Notes: generated by a model not told the origin, from the letters alone. A stretch of 64,000 nucleotides of DNA from Marinobacterium lutimaris (GCF_900108065.1 NZ_FNVQ01000002.1:124001-188000); one strand, 5' to 3'. Positions 17,710-26,246 are shown, counted from the stretch's first letter. Translations and numbers: made by a program.

Positions 17710-17724
17710 TGGTGCGTTAAGAGG
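17710..17724. other. Putative attL (degenerate copy of tRNA-Thr 3' end)
   Basis: TGGTGC-GTTAAGAGG matches the tRNA 3' end at 24883-24898 (TGGTGCCGTTAAGAGG) in the same orientation, with one base missing. Position and orientation are what integration at the tRNA 3' end predicts. Confidence 0.6.
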
Positions 17725-17785
17725 CAGTGAACAACTGTCATAAGATACTGTTTTAATTATGGCTAGTCATAAGAAACAGCCCAAC

Positions 17786-17805
17786 ATACCCCCATAAACA
17801 CCCCC
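17786..17805. other. Left-end integrase arm-like site
   Basis: ATACCCCCATAAACACCCCC, matched by a very similar motif at 24760-24777 inside the other end of the island in the same orientation. Likely integrase arm-binding sites; inference from symmetry of location. Confidence 0.5.
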
Positions 17806-17953
17806 AAAATTAATTTTCATATTTCGCGGGCGTGAAAAAATGACGGGGGCGTCGCTATCCAGGACTAGGCGCTCCAAGGATTTGATACCCCTACCCAGTC
17901 ATCCAGATGATTTAGGTGTGGTCTGCTCTGATATCGGATGACAGAGTCCGGCA

Positions 17954-19897
17954 CTAATGCACCATTTGCGATTTTTCTGAAAAGCTGCGCACCCATGCAC
18001 TCTCCAAACCAGCTTTCAAATAATCTGTACTGGCCGCACTCAAGTGCTGTGCGTCTGAAAAAAAACTCCACTGACCATTGTGAGCTACACACCGTCCTTC
18101 ATGGCAGAATAGGTCACTTGGGCTAAGATAACCAGCTCGACCATTTAACATTGCGACAAATTCAGAATTATCCTGTATTAAATCCTTACTATCTGCAATC
18201 AATAGCTTGGAGAGTAACTTTTGGTATTTCTCTCTACTTGAAAAAATAGTTGGCTGTAAATCAGCTATACCTTCAACCATTGGATGAGGCCCAATAATAA
18301 CTACTCTACTTCCCTGCCTTTTGAAATGGTCAATAGTAGATTCAATAAAGGGGCTCCATCGTGCGATTACATTTTTTGAACGATCAAAGTTCAGCACCGA
18401 ATTGGAATATGATTTCCAAGACTGCGATAAAAACACTACTTCATAATGCTTTTCAAGATTGTACAAATTTTCTCTAAGAGCGTTACAAGAAATATCTGAA
18501 AATTTATCCTCGAATTCGACACCCTTTAGCAGAACACAACCGCCTCTAGTAACGAGATCAATGTCAGACTTTTCTATGCTCAGTGCTTGAGTTATTGGGT
18601 TTACGTATTGCTGCAGCAAAGAATCACCGACAAAAAGAACTCTGCCATCGCTTATTTGAAATCCCCTCTTGTAGTTTTCATGAAAAGTAGCCTTTTGTTG
18701 TTTTGATATTTCGCCTGCAAACGGGTTTAACAGGGTGAATCGTTGCGGAAATCCATTACTTTTAGCAACATAAAAACCTGATAAGGCAAAAACAGGTATT
18801 ATCGCAACAAGACCGCCCCAAATTAACCACCCTTTCTTATGTCTTGCGCTTTTAAAGCGTGCGTAGTTACGAATTGGCTTTTCTACAAATTTGTACGTAA
18901 TCCATGATGCAGGTAATGCAATAGTGAGAGTTACAATTAGTAGGCTTATAGGCTGAATTTTAGGCTGAAAGAATAGTACAAATGAAATAATCGGCTGGTG
19001 GTATAGGTACAGAGGATAAGAAATTAAACCAACTAGTACCACATACCTATTCTCTAGAATAGTTTTCACTATTCCGCTTGGTTTATTTAGTATCAAGAGA
19101 GAAGCACCAATGCATGGAACCAAAGCATTTATGCCAGGAAAATAACTGGCTTTACTTAGTAAAATACTTGGCATGAAAATCATTCCAAGTCCAATTAAAG
19201 ACCAAACAGTATGGCCTAGATAAAACTTTTTTTCCTTTTTATTCTTTAGCAATAAAACAGAACAAAACGCTCCTATCAAAAGTTCAAATGCTCGATAATG
19301 GGGGAGAAAGTAACTGCCGCTTGTCCGCTCTAACAATGAAATTTCAGACCAAATAACAGATAAAATACTAATAAGTGTGATCAAACCAAGTAGATATTTA
19401 CTAGATAACCTTACAGTGACAAGCAAAATAAAAGGCCATAGTAAGTAGAATTGCTCTTCAACACCAAGTGACCAAAGATGTATCAGTGGCTTATAAGAAA
19501 CATCCTGTACAAAATAATTTAAACCTTGAGCAAACAAGATATTTGCCGCGCCAATTGAAGAAAAAAACACGTCTTTTCCTAAACTATCAAACGCATGCTC
19601 GGTGTAGAAAAAAAAACCAAAAATCAAAACTAATAAAAGCGTGATACTTAAAGCTGGCAGCAAGCGTGCAGCTCGGCGCTGATAGAAGTTAAGGAAAGTA
19701 AATTTTTTGTTTTCAATATCACTAATCAAAAGCGTGGTAATCAAATAACCACTGATAACAAAAAAAACATCTACGCCAACATACCCCCCCGTAAACATAG
19801 TGTTTGTGTGAAAAAAAATAACGAGCAAAACCGCAAGTGCCCGTAGACCATCTATGTCAGCTCTGTAAATCAATTGAGGGTCGCCTAATAAGTACAT
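17954..19897 (-). CDS. Acyltransferase-3/SGNH O-acetyltransferase (OafA/YrhL type)
   Basis: A 647-residue surface-polysaccharide O-acyltransferase. Residues 1 to about 345 are the ten-helix acyltransferase-3 domain, with YRADIDGLRALAVLLVIFFH, FFVISGYLIT, the catalytic-region FYQRRAARLLPAL, and LWSLGVEEQFYLLWP. The C-terminal periplasmic SGNH domain begins around residue 410 (VLFVGDSLLQQY) and has a late catalytic segment DAQHLSAA (Asp-x-x-His). The gene is strikingly AT-rich against a GC-rich background, indicating recent acquisition. As island cargo it would modify O-antigen or capsule and could alter phage or immune recognition. No strong RBS precedes ATG 19897. Confidence 0.92.
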   Translation of the reverse strand: MYLLGDPQLIYRADIDGLRALAVLLVIFFHTNTMFTGGYVGVDVFFVISGYLITTLLISDIENKKFTFLNFYQRRAARLLPALSITLLLVLIFGFFFYTEHAFDSLGKDVFFSSIGAANILFAQGLNYFVQDVSYKPLIHLWSLGVEEQFYLLWPFILLVTVRLSSKYLLGLITLISILSVIWSEISLLERTSGSYFLPHYRAFELLIGAFCSVLLLKNKKEKKFYLGHTVWSLIGLGMIFMPSILLSKASYFPGINALVPCIGASLLILNKPSGIVKTILENRYVVLVGLISYPLYLYHQPIISFVLFFQPKIQPISLLIVTLTIALPASWITYKFVEKPIRNYARFKSARHKKGWLIWGGLVAIIPVFALSGFYVAKSNGFPQRFTLLNPFAGEISKQQKATFHENYKRGFQISDGRVLFVGDSLLQQYVNPITQALSIEKSDIDLVTRGGCVLLKGVEFEDKFSDISCNALRENLYNLEKHYEVVFLSQSWKSYSNSVLNFDRSKNVIARWSPFIESTIDHFKRQGSRVVIIGPHPMVEGIADLQPTIFSSREKYQKLLSKLLIADSKDLIQDNSEFVAMLNGRAGYLSPSDLFCHEGRCVAHNGQWSFFSDAQHLSAASTDYLKAGLESAWVRSFSEKSQMVH

Positions 19898-20061
19898 TAA
19901 ATTTAACTAAAGTTACCATTTCTCACGTGACGACTGGAGCATCTGAAAAGATTTATTTTTGGTTCTCTATCTCCCGCCGATAAAGTCACTCCCAAAATTT
20001 CGAATGTCTACTTTGAATCGATCTGACATTCGCATTCATACCGGATCTGAACTACCACAGT

Positions 20062-20271
20062 TTAGGCGGATATCTGCTGTTGCTCGATCAGCATCCGGTA
20101 GATTGTGTCAGCCACCACTGCTATCAGCCGCTGATCGGAGTGAATCGGTAATAAATCTATCAGTTCAGCATCGAACAGATCGGGAAAGGGCAAAGCGTTG
20201 GATAGGGTGAAGGTGTCGCCGGTAGAGAGTAGGCGTACCCCGTTACGGATTGCCAATAGTTTGTAGTCCAT
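20062..20271 (-). CDS. Small hypothetical protein
   Basis: A 69-residue protein of unknown function. Its reality is supported by an ideal AGGAGG seven bases before ATG 20271. The sequence is soluble, with an acidic-hydrophobic middle (FPDLFDAELIDLLP) and ends MLIEQQQISA. No motif recognised. It lies alone between the acyltransferase and the repeat-rich non-coding stretch of the island. Confidence 0.6.
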   Translation of the reverse strand: MDYKLLAIRNGVRLLSTGDTFTLSNALPFPDLFDAELIDLLPIHSDQRLIAVVADTIYRMLIEQQQISA

Positions 20272-20550
20272 GTGATCGCCTCCTGCGTTGATGGTTCGTC
20301 CTTAGTCCGGCAAGTATAGGCATATGGTGTCGGCATTGAACATACCCCACTGGGGGAAGTCTGCTGATCTGCGGCTGGCGCTTTTTATGGACTCCGATAA
20401 CTCCGAGATATCCCGTAATTAGAACTACGATACTTCCGTAGGGGGGGGTGGGGGGCAGAGCCCTCTGAATGGCTTTGAGGCGGTCGCTTTTTCTGGAGCC
20501 AAGAAACTCAGAAGCCCCGTTTTTATAGCCGGGAAAATCTAGCCCCTATC

Positions 20551-20572
20551 GGGCCGTTATCCGGCCCTTTTT
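20551..20572 (+). terminator. Rho-independent terminator-like hairpin
   Basis: GGGCCG, loop TTATC, CGGCCC followed by TTTTT on the plus strand. No plus-strand gene is obvious upstream, so it may end an unannotated short transcript. Confidence 0.45.
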
Positions 20573-20608
20573 ATGGACTAAAGAAACTCTACTCGGTCGG
20601 TCGCCTCC

Positions 20609-20711
20609 CTCGCGTAGTGAGGTTGGAAAAATCTTCATGCAGTCTCACGTAGTGACTGGGAAAAAATCTTTGCTTGTCTCGCGTAGTGATGTCAGAAAAA
20701 CCTTTCCCGCC
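20609..20711. repeat. Three about 35-bp direct repeats (CTCRCGTAGTGA units)
   Basis: The 12-base core CTC(G/A)CGTAGTGA occurs at 20609, 20644 and 20678, each followed by a GGAAAAAATCTT-like segment. The period of 34-35 bases places copies on nearly the same helix face, iteron-like. Confidence 0.65.
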
Positions 20712-21364
20712 ACCTCAGCGCCAGCGTTCACAATGTCAGGTTTTATCAGGTTTCGGCGTGGCCTTTTGCTGTGTTCGCACCCTTAGTTTTCTTGAGTAGT
20801 TACAGCCGGTTGAACGACAGGTTTTGACAGGTAGCTAGCGCCAGCAGAGTACAAGTTTTCCCTAGTAGTTAACGCCAGACTTAACAGGCGACTCCAGCAG
20901 GGAAAAAATCTCTGTATGCGGGGTGACGTGGTTTCCGTTGCTCGATCATGCCGAGCTTTCAACTTACCCCCCAGCCGTTACCCGTTTTCGGGTAGTTGGC
21001 CTGTTATGGTTTGTTATGGCTCCAGGTGTGAGGGTGTAATGGATCGGGACTCCCCGGTAACTGAAGTTTTTTGAAGGTGTGGTGTGCTGGTTGCCTGTTA
21101 GCTTTTGTTAGTAGATCGAAGCCCAGCCAGGGGGAAGCGTTACAGGTGTTCAGTGGTCACAGCGCCAGCATGGTTCCGTTGTTGGGTTGGCAGTTGCTGG
21201 ATGCACTGCGAGGCTCGAATCCAGCTCACTGCCAATACTCCCGCTGGTATGGCTCGATCAGTTGGCGCAGTGCCGGTGTGCTGATCGGGCGTCAGGGTGT
21301 GCCCTCTTGGTCGTTATCACCTCCAGTACTTTTTTGCCTAATGTATGGCGTTATATATAAACCC

Positions 21365-21497
21365 TCAGTTTTTGAATGGATCGACACCCAAAAACCCCCT
21401 GTTAGTACTCAGTTTTTGAATGGGTTAGGCAATTTTGCGGTTTTGACCATTCAGTTTTTGGGTACTATCGGCCTCTATCCATTCAGTTTTTGAGGAG
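21365..21497. repeat. Four iteron-like repeats TCAGTTTTTGAATGG
   Basis: Copies at 21365-21379, 21409-21423, 21451-21465 and 21483-21497 share TCAGTTTTTG, with the flank AATGG or GG. The last two are inside the 3' end of the 166-residue protein gene and encode its Lys-Leu/Trp-Asn-Gly tail; the first two lie beyond its stop. Iterons often sit beside or within their initiator gene. Confidence 0.7.
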
Positions 21498-21925
21498 TTC
21501 TTTTGTAAGCACCTGGGGATTAGCTCCCATGTATCCGGGTGCTTGCACCAGTAATTGAGCGGCGCAGGTGACGGCTTCACCCCAGCGTCATACCGCACAC
21601 CTTTGGCGGGCTCATCAATCCCGTTCCAGGTGATCGCCACGAGCGTTGCCCAGCCTCGCACCTTGTAGCCTTGCCGGGTTACAACTATCCAGCCTTTGCG
21701 CTGTAGTCCCGTTGATGCGGTGTATATGGACGAAGCAGCCCACCCCCTTTTGCTCAACTCTGACTCTGCAGTCGTTAGGCAGCCGTTATTCTTCCCGTTG
21801 AACTGCGTAAGAAGCTCGATAAGAAGCCTCAGCTCGCCGCCTTTGAGCTCATAGAAGTAGACGGACCTGGCCACGTTGTAGGGGATCCCAACGAAGCGGC
21901 CTTTTTTCCTCTGGCGCTCTGCCAT
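21425..21925 (-). CDS. HTH-like island protein (possible replication/regulatory)
   Basis: A 166-residue basic protein without a recognised family. Residues 1 to about 85 look like a winged-helix unit (PYNVARSVYFYEL, then LRLLIELLTQFNG, SELSKRGWAASSIYTASTGLQRKGWIVVT). A Trp-rich linker and a charged C-terminal tail follow, the tail partly encoded by the iteron-like repeats. The start is firm: AGGAGG seven bases before ATG 21925. Position beside two repeat families suggests an origin-binding or excision-control role; that is inference. Confidence 0.65.
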   Translation of the reverse strand: MAERQRKKGRFVGIPYNVARSVYFYELKGGELRLLIELLTQFNGKNNGCLTTAESELSKRGWAASSIYTASTGLQRKGWIVVTRQGYKVRGWATLVAITWNGIDEPAKGVRYDAGVKPSPAPLNYWCKHPDTWELIPRCLQKNSSKTEWIEADSTQKLNGQNRKIA

Positions 21926-21966
21926 CGGTTAACCTCCTGCCGGGCGCAATGCCCGGCCCTAAAGTC

Positions 21967-22638
21967 TCAAGCGGCAGAATCGGGCAGGAGTAACTGCTTC
22001 GGGTCTGTCCCTGGTCTCAGGTGGGAGGCTCGTTTTTCGATCAGCGCCAGCCGCTTCGCAAATGCAGACCGGGCCCGCTGGCGCTCAATGCTGGCGGCAG
22101 TCTCCCTGTCTGGCAGCAGATCCACGACTTGAATGGCGGCAGTTAGATCGGAGGGGCTGGGGGTTAGGGTGATGCTGCCAAGTAGGCGGTAGCTGTCCCC
22201 ACCTTCCTGGTAGCTGGTGATGATGATCAGACCGAACTCTCTCAGCGTCGCCAGCGGGCGGCGTGTTTCTGCCTTGCCCTTAAGGCTTGCCGATAGAACC
22301 CAGTGACCGGGCCGTAGGTACGTCAGAATCTCGCACTCCCGACTCGACAAATACACCACAAAGCCCTCAGGGGCTGCTGGCGGCTGATAAACCGCTTTAC
22401 AGTATCCCAGCGACTGCTGGCGCTTACGGTGGCTCTCAGCGGCTGCTAGAGGGTTTGTGGAGCCGATGTTTAACCGGGCGTTATCGGGTAGTGCCTCGAT
22501 CTGGTCACGCCAAGGCAATGGAAATTCCAAAGCTTTCCGCCTAGTAAGCATTCCAGATACCAGCAAAGCTGCTATGATTGAAGTCGGCTTATCGACGGTG
22601 GCTCCCGCTTTGGCGGGGGCTGCTGTTGTTTTAGGCAT
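21967..22638 (-). CDS. Island hypothetical protein
   Basis: A 223-residue protein starting at ATG 22638 behind a GGGGGAAGG stretch, 10 bases after the alpA stop; a longer in-frame version would overlap alpA. No family recognised. Features: Ala/Pro/Lys-rich N-terminus, a central segment SRECEILTYLRPG reminiscent of a winged-helix recognition region with RRPLATLREFGLIIITS, and a basic helical C-terminus. Probably co-transcribed with alpA and the downstream HTH-like gene. Confidence 0.65.
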   Translation of the reverse strand: MPKTTAAPAKAGATVDKPTSIIAALLVSGMLTRRKALEFPLPWRDQIEALPDNARLNIGSTNPLAAAESHRKRQQSLGYCKAVYQPPAAPEGFVVYLSSRECEILTYLRPGHWVLSASLKGKAETRRPLATLREFGLIIITSYQEGGDSYRLLGSITLTPSPSDLTAAIQVVDLLPDRETAASIERQRARSAFAKRLALIEKRASHLRPGTDPKQLLLPDSAA

Positions 22639-22648
22639 ACCTTCCCCC

Positions 22649-22843
22649 TTACGCTGCATTGTCATTGCAGCGACTATCAAGCCACCGATCGACATCAGAC
22701 GCCCTCCATCCCACAGCATGAGCCGTAAGCTTTAGAGGCTTAGGAAAGTCGCCTTTTTCCATTAGGCGGTAAAGCGTTGAACAAGACAGGCCCACCCGCT
22801 GCTCTACTTCGCGGCGGCGGAGAATATGATTTGTGGAAGACAT
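22649..22843 (-). CDS. alpA: AlpA-family excision/transcription regulator
   Basis: A 64-residue MerR-like winged helix protein: ILRRREVEQRVGLSCSTLYRLMEKGDFPKPLKL, then VGWRASDVDRWLDSR. This is the complete AlpA/phage regulatory pattern. AlpA activates integrase expression or promotes excision of P4-type islands. I choose ATG 22843, with GAGG seven bases upstream, over GTG 22849, which would touch the SD. It heads a three-gene minus-strand unit. Confidence 0.87.
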   Translation of the reverse strand: MSSTNHILRRREVEQRVGLSCSTLYRLMEKGDFPKPLKLTAHAVGWRASDVDRWLDSRCNDNAA

Positions 22844-23335
22844 GTTCACACCTCGCTTGATTCAGACGTGTTAATGAAACGACCGAAAAACGGGGTGATA
22901 GGAGGGGGCTCAGTACTCCTGTCGGCGCACTTTGGCCTGACTACTGAGGTTCCGCGTGAAAGGTACGATTGGTTGGCTAGGGTGCAGCAATATGCTCCCT
23001 CAAAGGTATCAATGACCATATCGGTATTCGCCTTCTGTAATCGAAACATAGGATATTCATAGCGCGGTATTTGCCTCTGTTAGCCTTCTGTGCTTCCTGC
23101 GTAGAAGACGGTTTTTTGGATTCGCTTTCAAAAATTAAGCAAACAACAGCTCTTAAAGGGCTTGATCGTTTGCGCATCGCTAGGCTGTACGCCTAACCAG
23201 TATGTCAATTTATACAGCCCTTTCAGAATTATGCAAGCCTATTCAGGCGTTCTCATTTATCCGCCACAACCCACGATGGCGTTTAAGTCGGTGCCAGATT
23301 GCGCAATAAGATTTCAGGTTACGGATGTTATAAGC
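22844..23335. promoter_or_regulatory. alpA upstream region
   Basis: About 490 bases between alpA and the GGGTT tract. It should contain the alpA promoter. Short ORFs are present but none has a good ribosome binding site or recognisable sequence. Base composition is lower in GC than the integrase. Confidence 0.35.
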
Positions 23336-23415
23336 GGGTTGGGTTGGGTTGGGTTGGGTTGGGTTGGGTTGGGTTGGGTTGGGTTGGGTTGGGTTGGGTT
23401 GGGTTGAGTTGGGTT
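23336..23415 (+). repeat. GGGTT pentanucleotide tandem repeat (16 units)
   Basis: Fourteen perfect GGGTT units, then one GAGTT and one GGGTT, about 40 bases beyond the integrase stop. The G-rich strand could form stacked G-quadruplexes. Length variation by slippage is expected. Confidence 0.95.
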
Positions 23416-23457
23416 AGCCTTAGCAGCAGCTGTGTAGCGCACCCTCAGTTTGAGTAA

Positions 23458-24693
23458 TCACCCGGCTCGGCCGCCAAAGCTGGCGCTTATCACGTTACCG
23501 GCTGCGGCTGCTGTCTTGAGCTGATCCAGGTAATCGGCCCAGCGTTGCATCATTTCCCGGCGTTGCTCCAGGTGCTGGGTGCGGTTGTAGGCCCTGCCGT
23601 TTGTGTCCCTTACCTCATGCGCCAGCTGTTGCTCGATCCACTCAAAGCGGTAGCCCAAAACCTCATCAAGCAGGGTGCGGGCGGTGGCTCTGAATCCGTG
23701 GGCGGTGTGGGTGTTATTGTCGTACCCCATGTTTAGTAGAGCTGTGCGTACCCCATTTTCAGATAGCGGGCGGCTAGCACCTCTGACACCCGGGAACACG
23801 TATTTACTGCGGCGGGTGAGCGGTTCCAACTCCCTAAGTATCTCGATACTCTGGCGACTGAGGGGGATGATGTGATCGTTGCGCATCTTCATGCGGTCGC
23901 CGGGAATAACAATCATCTGGTTATCAAAGTCCACCTCTGCCCACTCTGTTTGCCTTAGCTCTCCAGGGCGGCAAAACCACAGGGCTGAACACTTTAGGGC
24001 AGCTATCACTGCCGGGGTGCCCTGATAGTTATCAATGGCAAGCAGCAGCCTTCCGAACTCCTGAGGGGTGGTAATTGCGGCGTAGTGTTTGGTCTGTTTA
24101 GGCTTGAGCGTGCCCACCAAATCACCCGCTGGGTCACGGCTGGCCCTGCCGGTTGCTATGGCGTATTTGAAAACCTTGCTGGCATAGCTGCGCACCCGGT
24201 GGGCTGTTTCGTAGTGTTCTTTGGCCTCTATCTTGCGGATAAGGGTTAACAGCTCAGGCGCTTCTATTGAGTCTATGGGACGGCTTCCAATCACCGGGAA
24301 CAGGTATTTCTCCATTCGCCCTTTAATCTTATCGGCGTTGCTTTGAGCCCATCCGGCAGACTTGAGTTGGTGCCACTCCAGCGCTATAGCTTCAAAGCTA
24401 TTCAGTGCTGCCGTTATGGTTGCCTGCTTCCTAGCCCTCTTAGCTACGCTGGGGTCTGTCCCTTCAGCCAACAGTTGCCGGGCTTCGTCCCGTTTGGTGC
24501 GGGCGGCTTTCAAGCTAGTCTCAGGATAAACGCCGATAGACAGCAGTTTCTCCTTACCAGCAAAGCGGTATTTCATGCGCCAGTATTTGGCCCCGTTGCG
24601 CTTCACCAGCAGAAACAGGCCCTTTTCGTCAGCTAGCTTGTAGTCCTTTTCAGCCGGTGCGGCGGCCTTTGCCTGTTTATCGGTCAACGGCAT
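23458..24693 (-). CDS. P4-type tyrosine integrase
   Basis: A 411-residue site-specific recombinase. The N-terminal arm-binding domain (DUF4102-like) reads LTDKQAKAAAPAEKDYKLAD and GLFLLVKRNGAKYWRMKYRF. A SAM-like core-binding domain follows. The catalytic domain has Arg in RPGELRQTEW, the HGFR box (THTAHGFRATARTL), a second His in QQLAHEV and the nucleophile Tyr in GRAYNRTQ. Full length, so probably functional. It reads away from tRNA-Thr, the normal orientation for integrases using a tRNA 3' end as attachment site. Confidence 0.95.
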   Translation of the reverse strand: MPLTDKQAKAAAPAEKDYKLADEKGLFLLVKRNGAKYWRMKYRFAGKEKLLSIGVYPETSLKAARTKRDEARQLLAEGTDPSVAKRARKQATITAALNSFEAIALEWHQLKSAGWAQSNADKIKGRMEKYLFPVIGSRPIDSIEAPELLTLIRKIEAKEHYETAHRVRSYASKVFKYAIATGRASRDPAGDLVGTLKPKQTKHYAAITTPQEFGRLLLAIDNYQGTPAVIAALKCSALWFCRPGELRQTEWAEVDFDNQMIVIPGDRMKMRNDHIIPLSRQSIEILRELEPLTRRSKYVFPGVRGASRPLSENGVRTALLNMGYDNNTHTAHGFRATARTLLDEVLGYRFEWIEQQLAHEVRDTNGRAYNRTQHLEQRREMMQRWADYLDQLKTAAAAGNVISASFGGRAG

Positions 24694-24759
24694 GGAGTCC
24701 CCCTCTGAATGCGCTATTTGGGGGTATCAGATTTCACAAAAGCAAATACACCCCTAGAT

Positions 24760-24777
24760 ATACCCCCAGACACCCCC
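24760..24777. other. Right-end integrase arm-like site
   Basis: ATACCCCCAGACACCCCC, near copy of 17786-17805, between the integrase start and the tRNA. A related TACACCCCTAG lies just before it. Confidence 0.5.
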
Positions 24778-24882
24778 GGATAGGGTGGGCACGTATGGGA
24801 ATAGCTGAACACAGAGATTAGGCTGTACGCCGCATGGGCACAAGGGATAAAGGAATAGGTAGGCACAGGAAAGAATGGTGAT

Positions 24883-24898
24883 TGGTGCCGTTAAGAGG
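24883..24898. other. Putative attR within tRNA-Thr 3' end
   Basis: The 16-base TGGTGCCGTTAAGAGG forms the tRNA 3' terminus, including the encoded CCA, and is duplicated with one deletion at 17710-17724. Confidence 0.6.
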
Positions 24899-24958
24899 AC
24901 TCGAACCTCCGACCTGCTCATTACGAGTGAGCTGCTCTACCAGCTGAGCTATAACGGC
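24883..24958 (-). tRNA. tRNA-Thr(CGU)
   Basis: A full cloverleaf reads on the minus strand: acceptor GCCGTTA/TAACGGC, D arm with AGCTGGTAGA, anticodon loop CTCGTAA giving anticodon CGU at 24923-24925, T arm GGAGG-TTCGAGT-CCTCT, discriminator A and encoded CCA. It decodes ACG. The integrated island leaves the tRNA intact. Confidence 0.95.
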
Positions 24959-25101
24959 GATCAGGAATAGGTCCAAAAATATTAGCAACGGCGCATAACT
25001 AGAACAAGCAGCCGCTTGTGCAGCCCGACACAACCTTCTATTTTATGTGGGATTAGCCTGTATTCAGGTTTCAGCAGGGACGCTGTGTACCAACCATAAT
25101 A

Positions 25102-26244
25102 ATGAAGAACAGCGTGGGGGATATGTCGCCTATGGGTACGCCCGGCTTCCTGCCGATGGAAGAGTTTCAGAGCCTGCTCGAACAGCTGAGCCAGTGCGGT
25201 TACCGCTGTGTAGCCCCACAGGTCAAAGATGGCGCACTGCTGTTCGAAACCATCGAGCACATCAACGCCCTGCCCCGCGGCATAGTGCAAACCCAGGCAC
25301 CGGGCCGATACCAGCTGCAACAGACCGACTCCCCGCGTTATTTCAGCTGGGCCAATGGCCCCCAGGCCTTAAAGCCCCTTACCTTCGCTCCCCGAGAAAA
25401 TCTCTGGTATTCCGAAGTCACGGCAGAGGGAGGGTTGCGCTTTCGCGAAGCGCCTACCGAAACCGAACCCCTGGCAGTGATTGGAGTACGCTCCTGCGAC
25501 CTGGCGGCGCTTAAACTCCAGGAACAGCACTTCCAGGGCGATCAGCTTGACCCTTACTTCACGGCCCGACGCCAGCGCCTGTTTCTGGTAGCCATCAGCT
25601 GTACCCACCCGGCCGATACCTGCTTCTGTGCGGCCACCGGCGATGGTCCGGAAGTAGACAGCGGCTTCGATATCTCACTGTACGAAACCGATCACGGCTA
25701 TTTTGTCAGCCCCGGCAGTATCAACGGTGAAGCCATAGTGCAGCGGCTCACTCTGGAGCCTGGCGATGCCAAAGCGTTCACCCAAGCCCAAAAAGAGGTG
25801 ACCGACTCCGCCGCCCAGCAGTTACGTCAGCTACCGGGCGAGGACCTGCAGCACAGTTTATTCACCAACCTGGATCACCCGCGCTGGCAGGAGGTTGCCG
25901 AACGCTGCCTGAGCTGCGGCAACTGCACCCAGGTCTGTCCCACCTGCTTCTGCCACAGCGAAAACGATGTGCCGGATATCTCCGGCACGAAGACCGGGCA
26001 TGAGCGTCAGTGGGACTCCTGTTTCAGCCCCGGCCACAGCTACCTGCACGGTATCACCCTGCGTCAGGAAACCTCCCAGCGCTATCGTCAGTGGCTGACC
26101 CACAAATTCGGCAGTTGGCACGAACAATATGGCCGCAGCGGATGCGTCGGCTGTGGCCGTTGTATCACCTGGTGCCCGGTGGGAATCGATCCGACCGAGG
26201 AGCTGGCGGCGATCTGTACCCCCCCTAGCGGCAAGGAAAACTGA
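25102..26244 (+). CDS. hydB: [NiFe] hydrogenase (group 3b) iron-sulfur beta subunit
   Basis: A 380-residue electron-transfer subunit of a cytosolic NAD(P)-linked hydrogenase/sulfhydrogenase. Cluster ligands are evident: IGVRSCDLAALKLQ with CTHPADTCFCA, then two ferredoxin-type motifs near the C-terminus, CLSCGNCTQVCPTCFC and CVGCGRCITWCPVGID. It passes electrons between the [NiFe] dimer and the flavin subunit. It is first in the operon B-G-D-A-protease. The start could also be ATG 25123 or 25132, both closer to GGGGGAT; residues before MEEFQSLLEQL are not conserved-looking. Confidence 0.88.
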   Translation: MKNSVGDMSPMGTPGFLPMEEFQSLLEQLSQCGYRCVAPQVKDGALLFETIEHINALPRGIVQTQAPGRYQLQQTDSPRYFSWANGPQALKPLTFAPRENLWYSEVTAEGGLRFREAPTETEPLAVIGVRSCDLAALKLQEQHFQGDQLDPYFTARRQRLFLVAISCTHPADTCFCAATGDGPEVDSGFDISLYETDHGYFVSPGSINGEAIVQRLTLEPGDAKAFTQAQKEVTDSAAQQLRQLPGEDLQHSLFTNLDHPRWQEVAERCLSCGNCTQVCPTCFCHSENDVPDISGTKTGHERQWDSCFSPGHSYLHGITLRQETSQRYRQWLTHKFGSWHEQYGRSGCVGCGRCITWCPVGIDPTEELAAICTPPSGKEN

Positions 26245-26246
26245 CC

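Larger units (their letters stand above)
20272..21364. other. Repeat-rich non-coding stretch of the island
   Basis: About 1.1 kb without a convincing gene on either strand. It contains three diverged copies of a TTTTTATGGACT..AAACTC word (about 20382, 20488, 20568), a hairpin with T-tract at 20551-20572, three CTCRCGTAGTGA repeats at 20609-20711 and runs of G near 20441-20458. The density of repeats next to the HTH-protein gene suggests a replication origin or regulatory region. Confidence 0.5.
17710..24898. mobile_element. Integrative genomic island at tRNA-Thr
   Basis: A roughly 7.2-kb element bounded by tRNA-Thr(CGU) and its P4-type integrase on the right and by a direct repeat of the tRNA 3' end on the left. 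Similar C-rich arm-like motifs (ATACCCCCA...ACACCCCC) lie inside both ends. Contents: an O-acyltransferase (markedly AT-rich compared with its neighbours), a short hypothetical, a repeat-rich non-coding stretch, an HTH-type protein, a hypothetical, AlpA and the integrase. No relaxase or conjugation genes, so it is likely mobilised by a helper or is defective. Confidence 0.75.

Noticed and set aside
21071-21493. 140-codon plus-strand frame in the island
   Set aside because: Composition is unprotein-like, there is no SD, and it overlaps the iteron-like repeats and the end of a well-supported minus-strand gene.
23162-23407. Plus-strand frame encoding a GLGWV repeat
   Set aside because: It is just the translation of the GGGTT microsatellite, with no RBS and no other protein-like sequence.
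23336-23415. CRISPR array
   Set aside because: The repeat has a 5-base unit with no spacers and there are no cas genes in the window.
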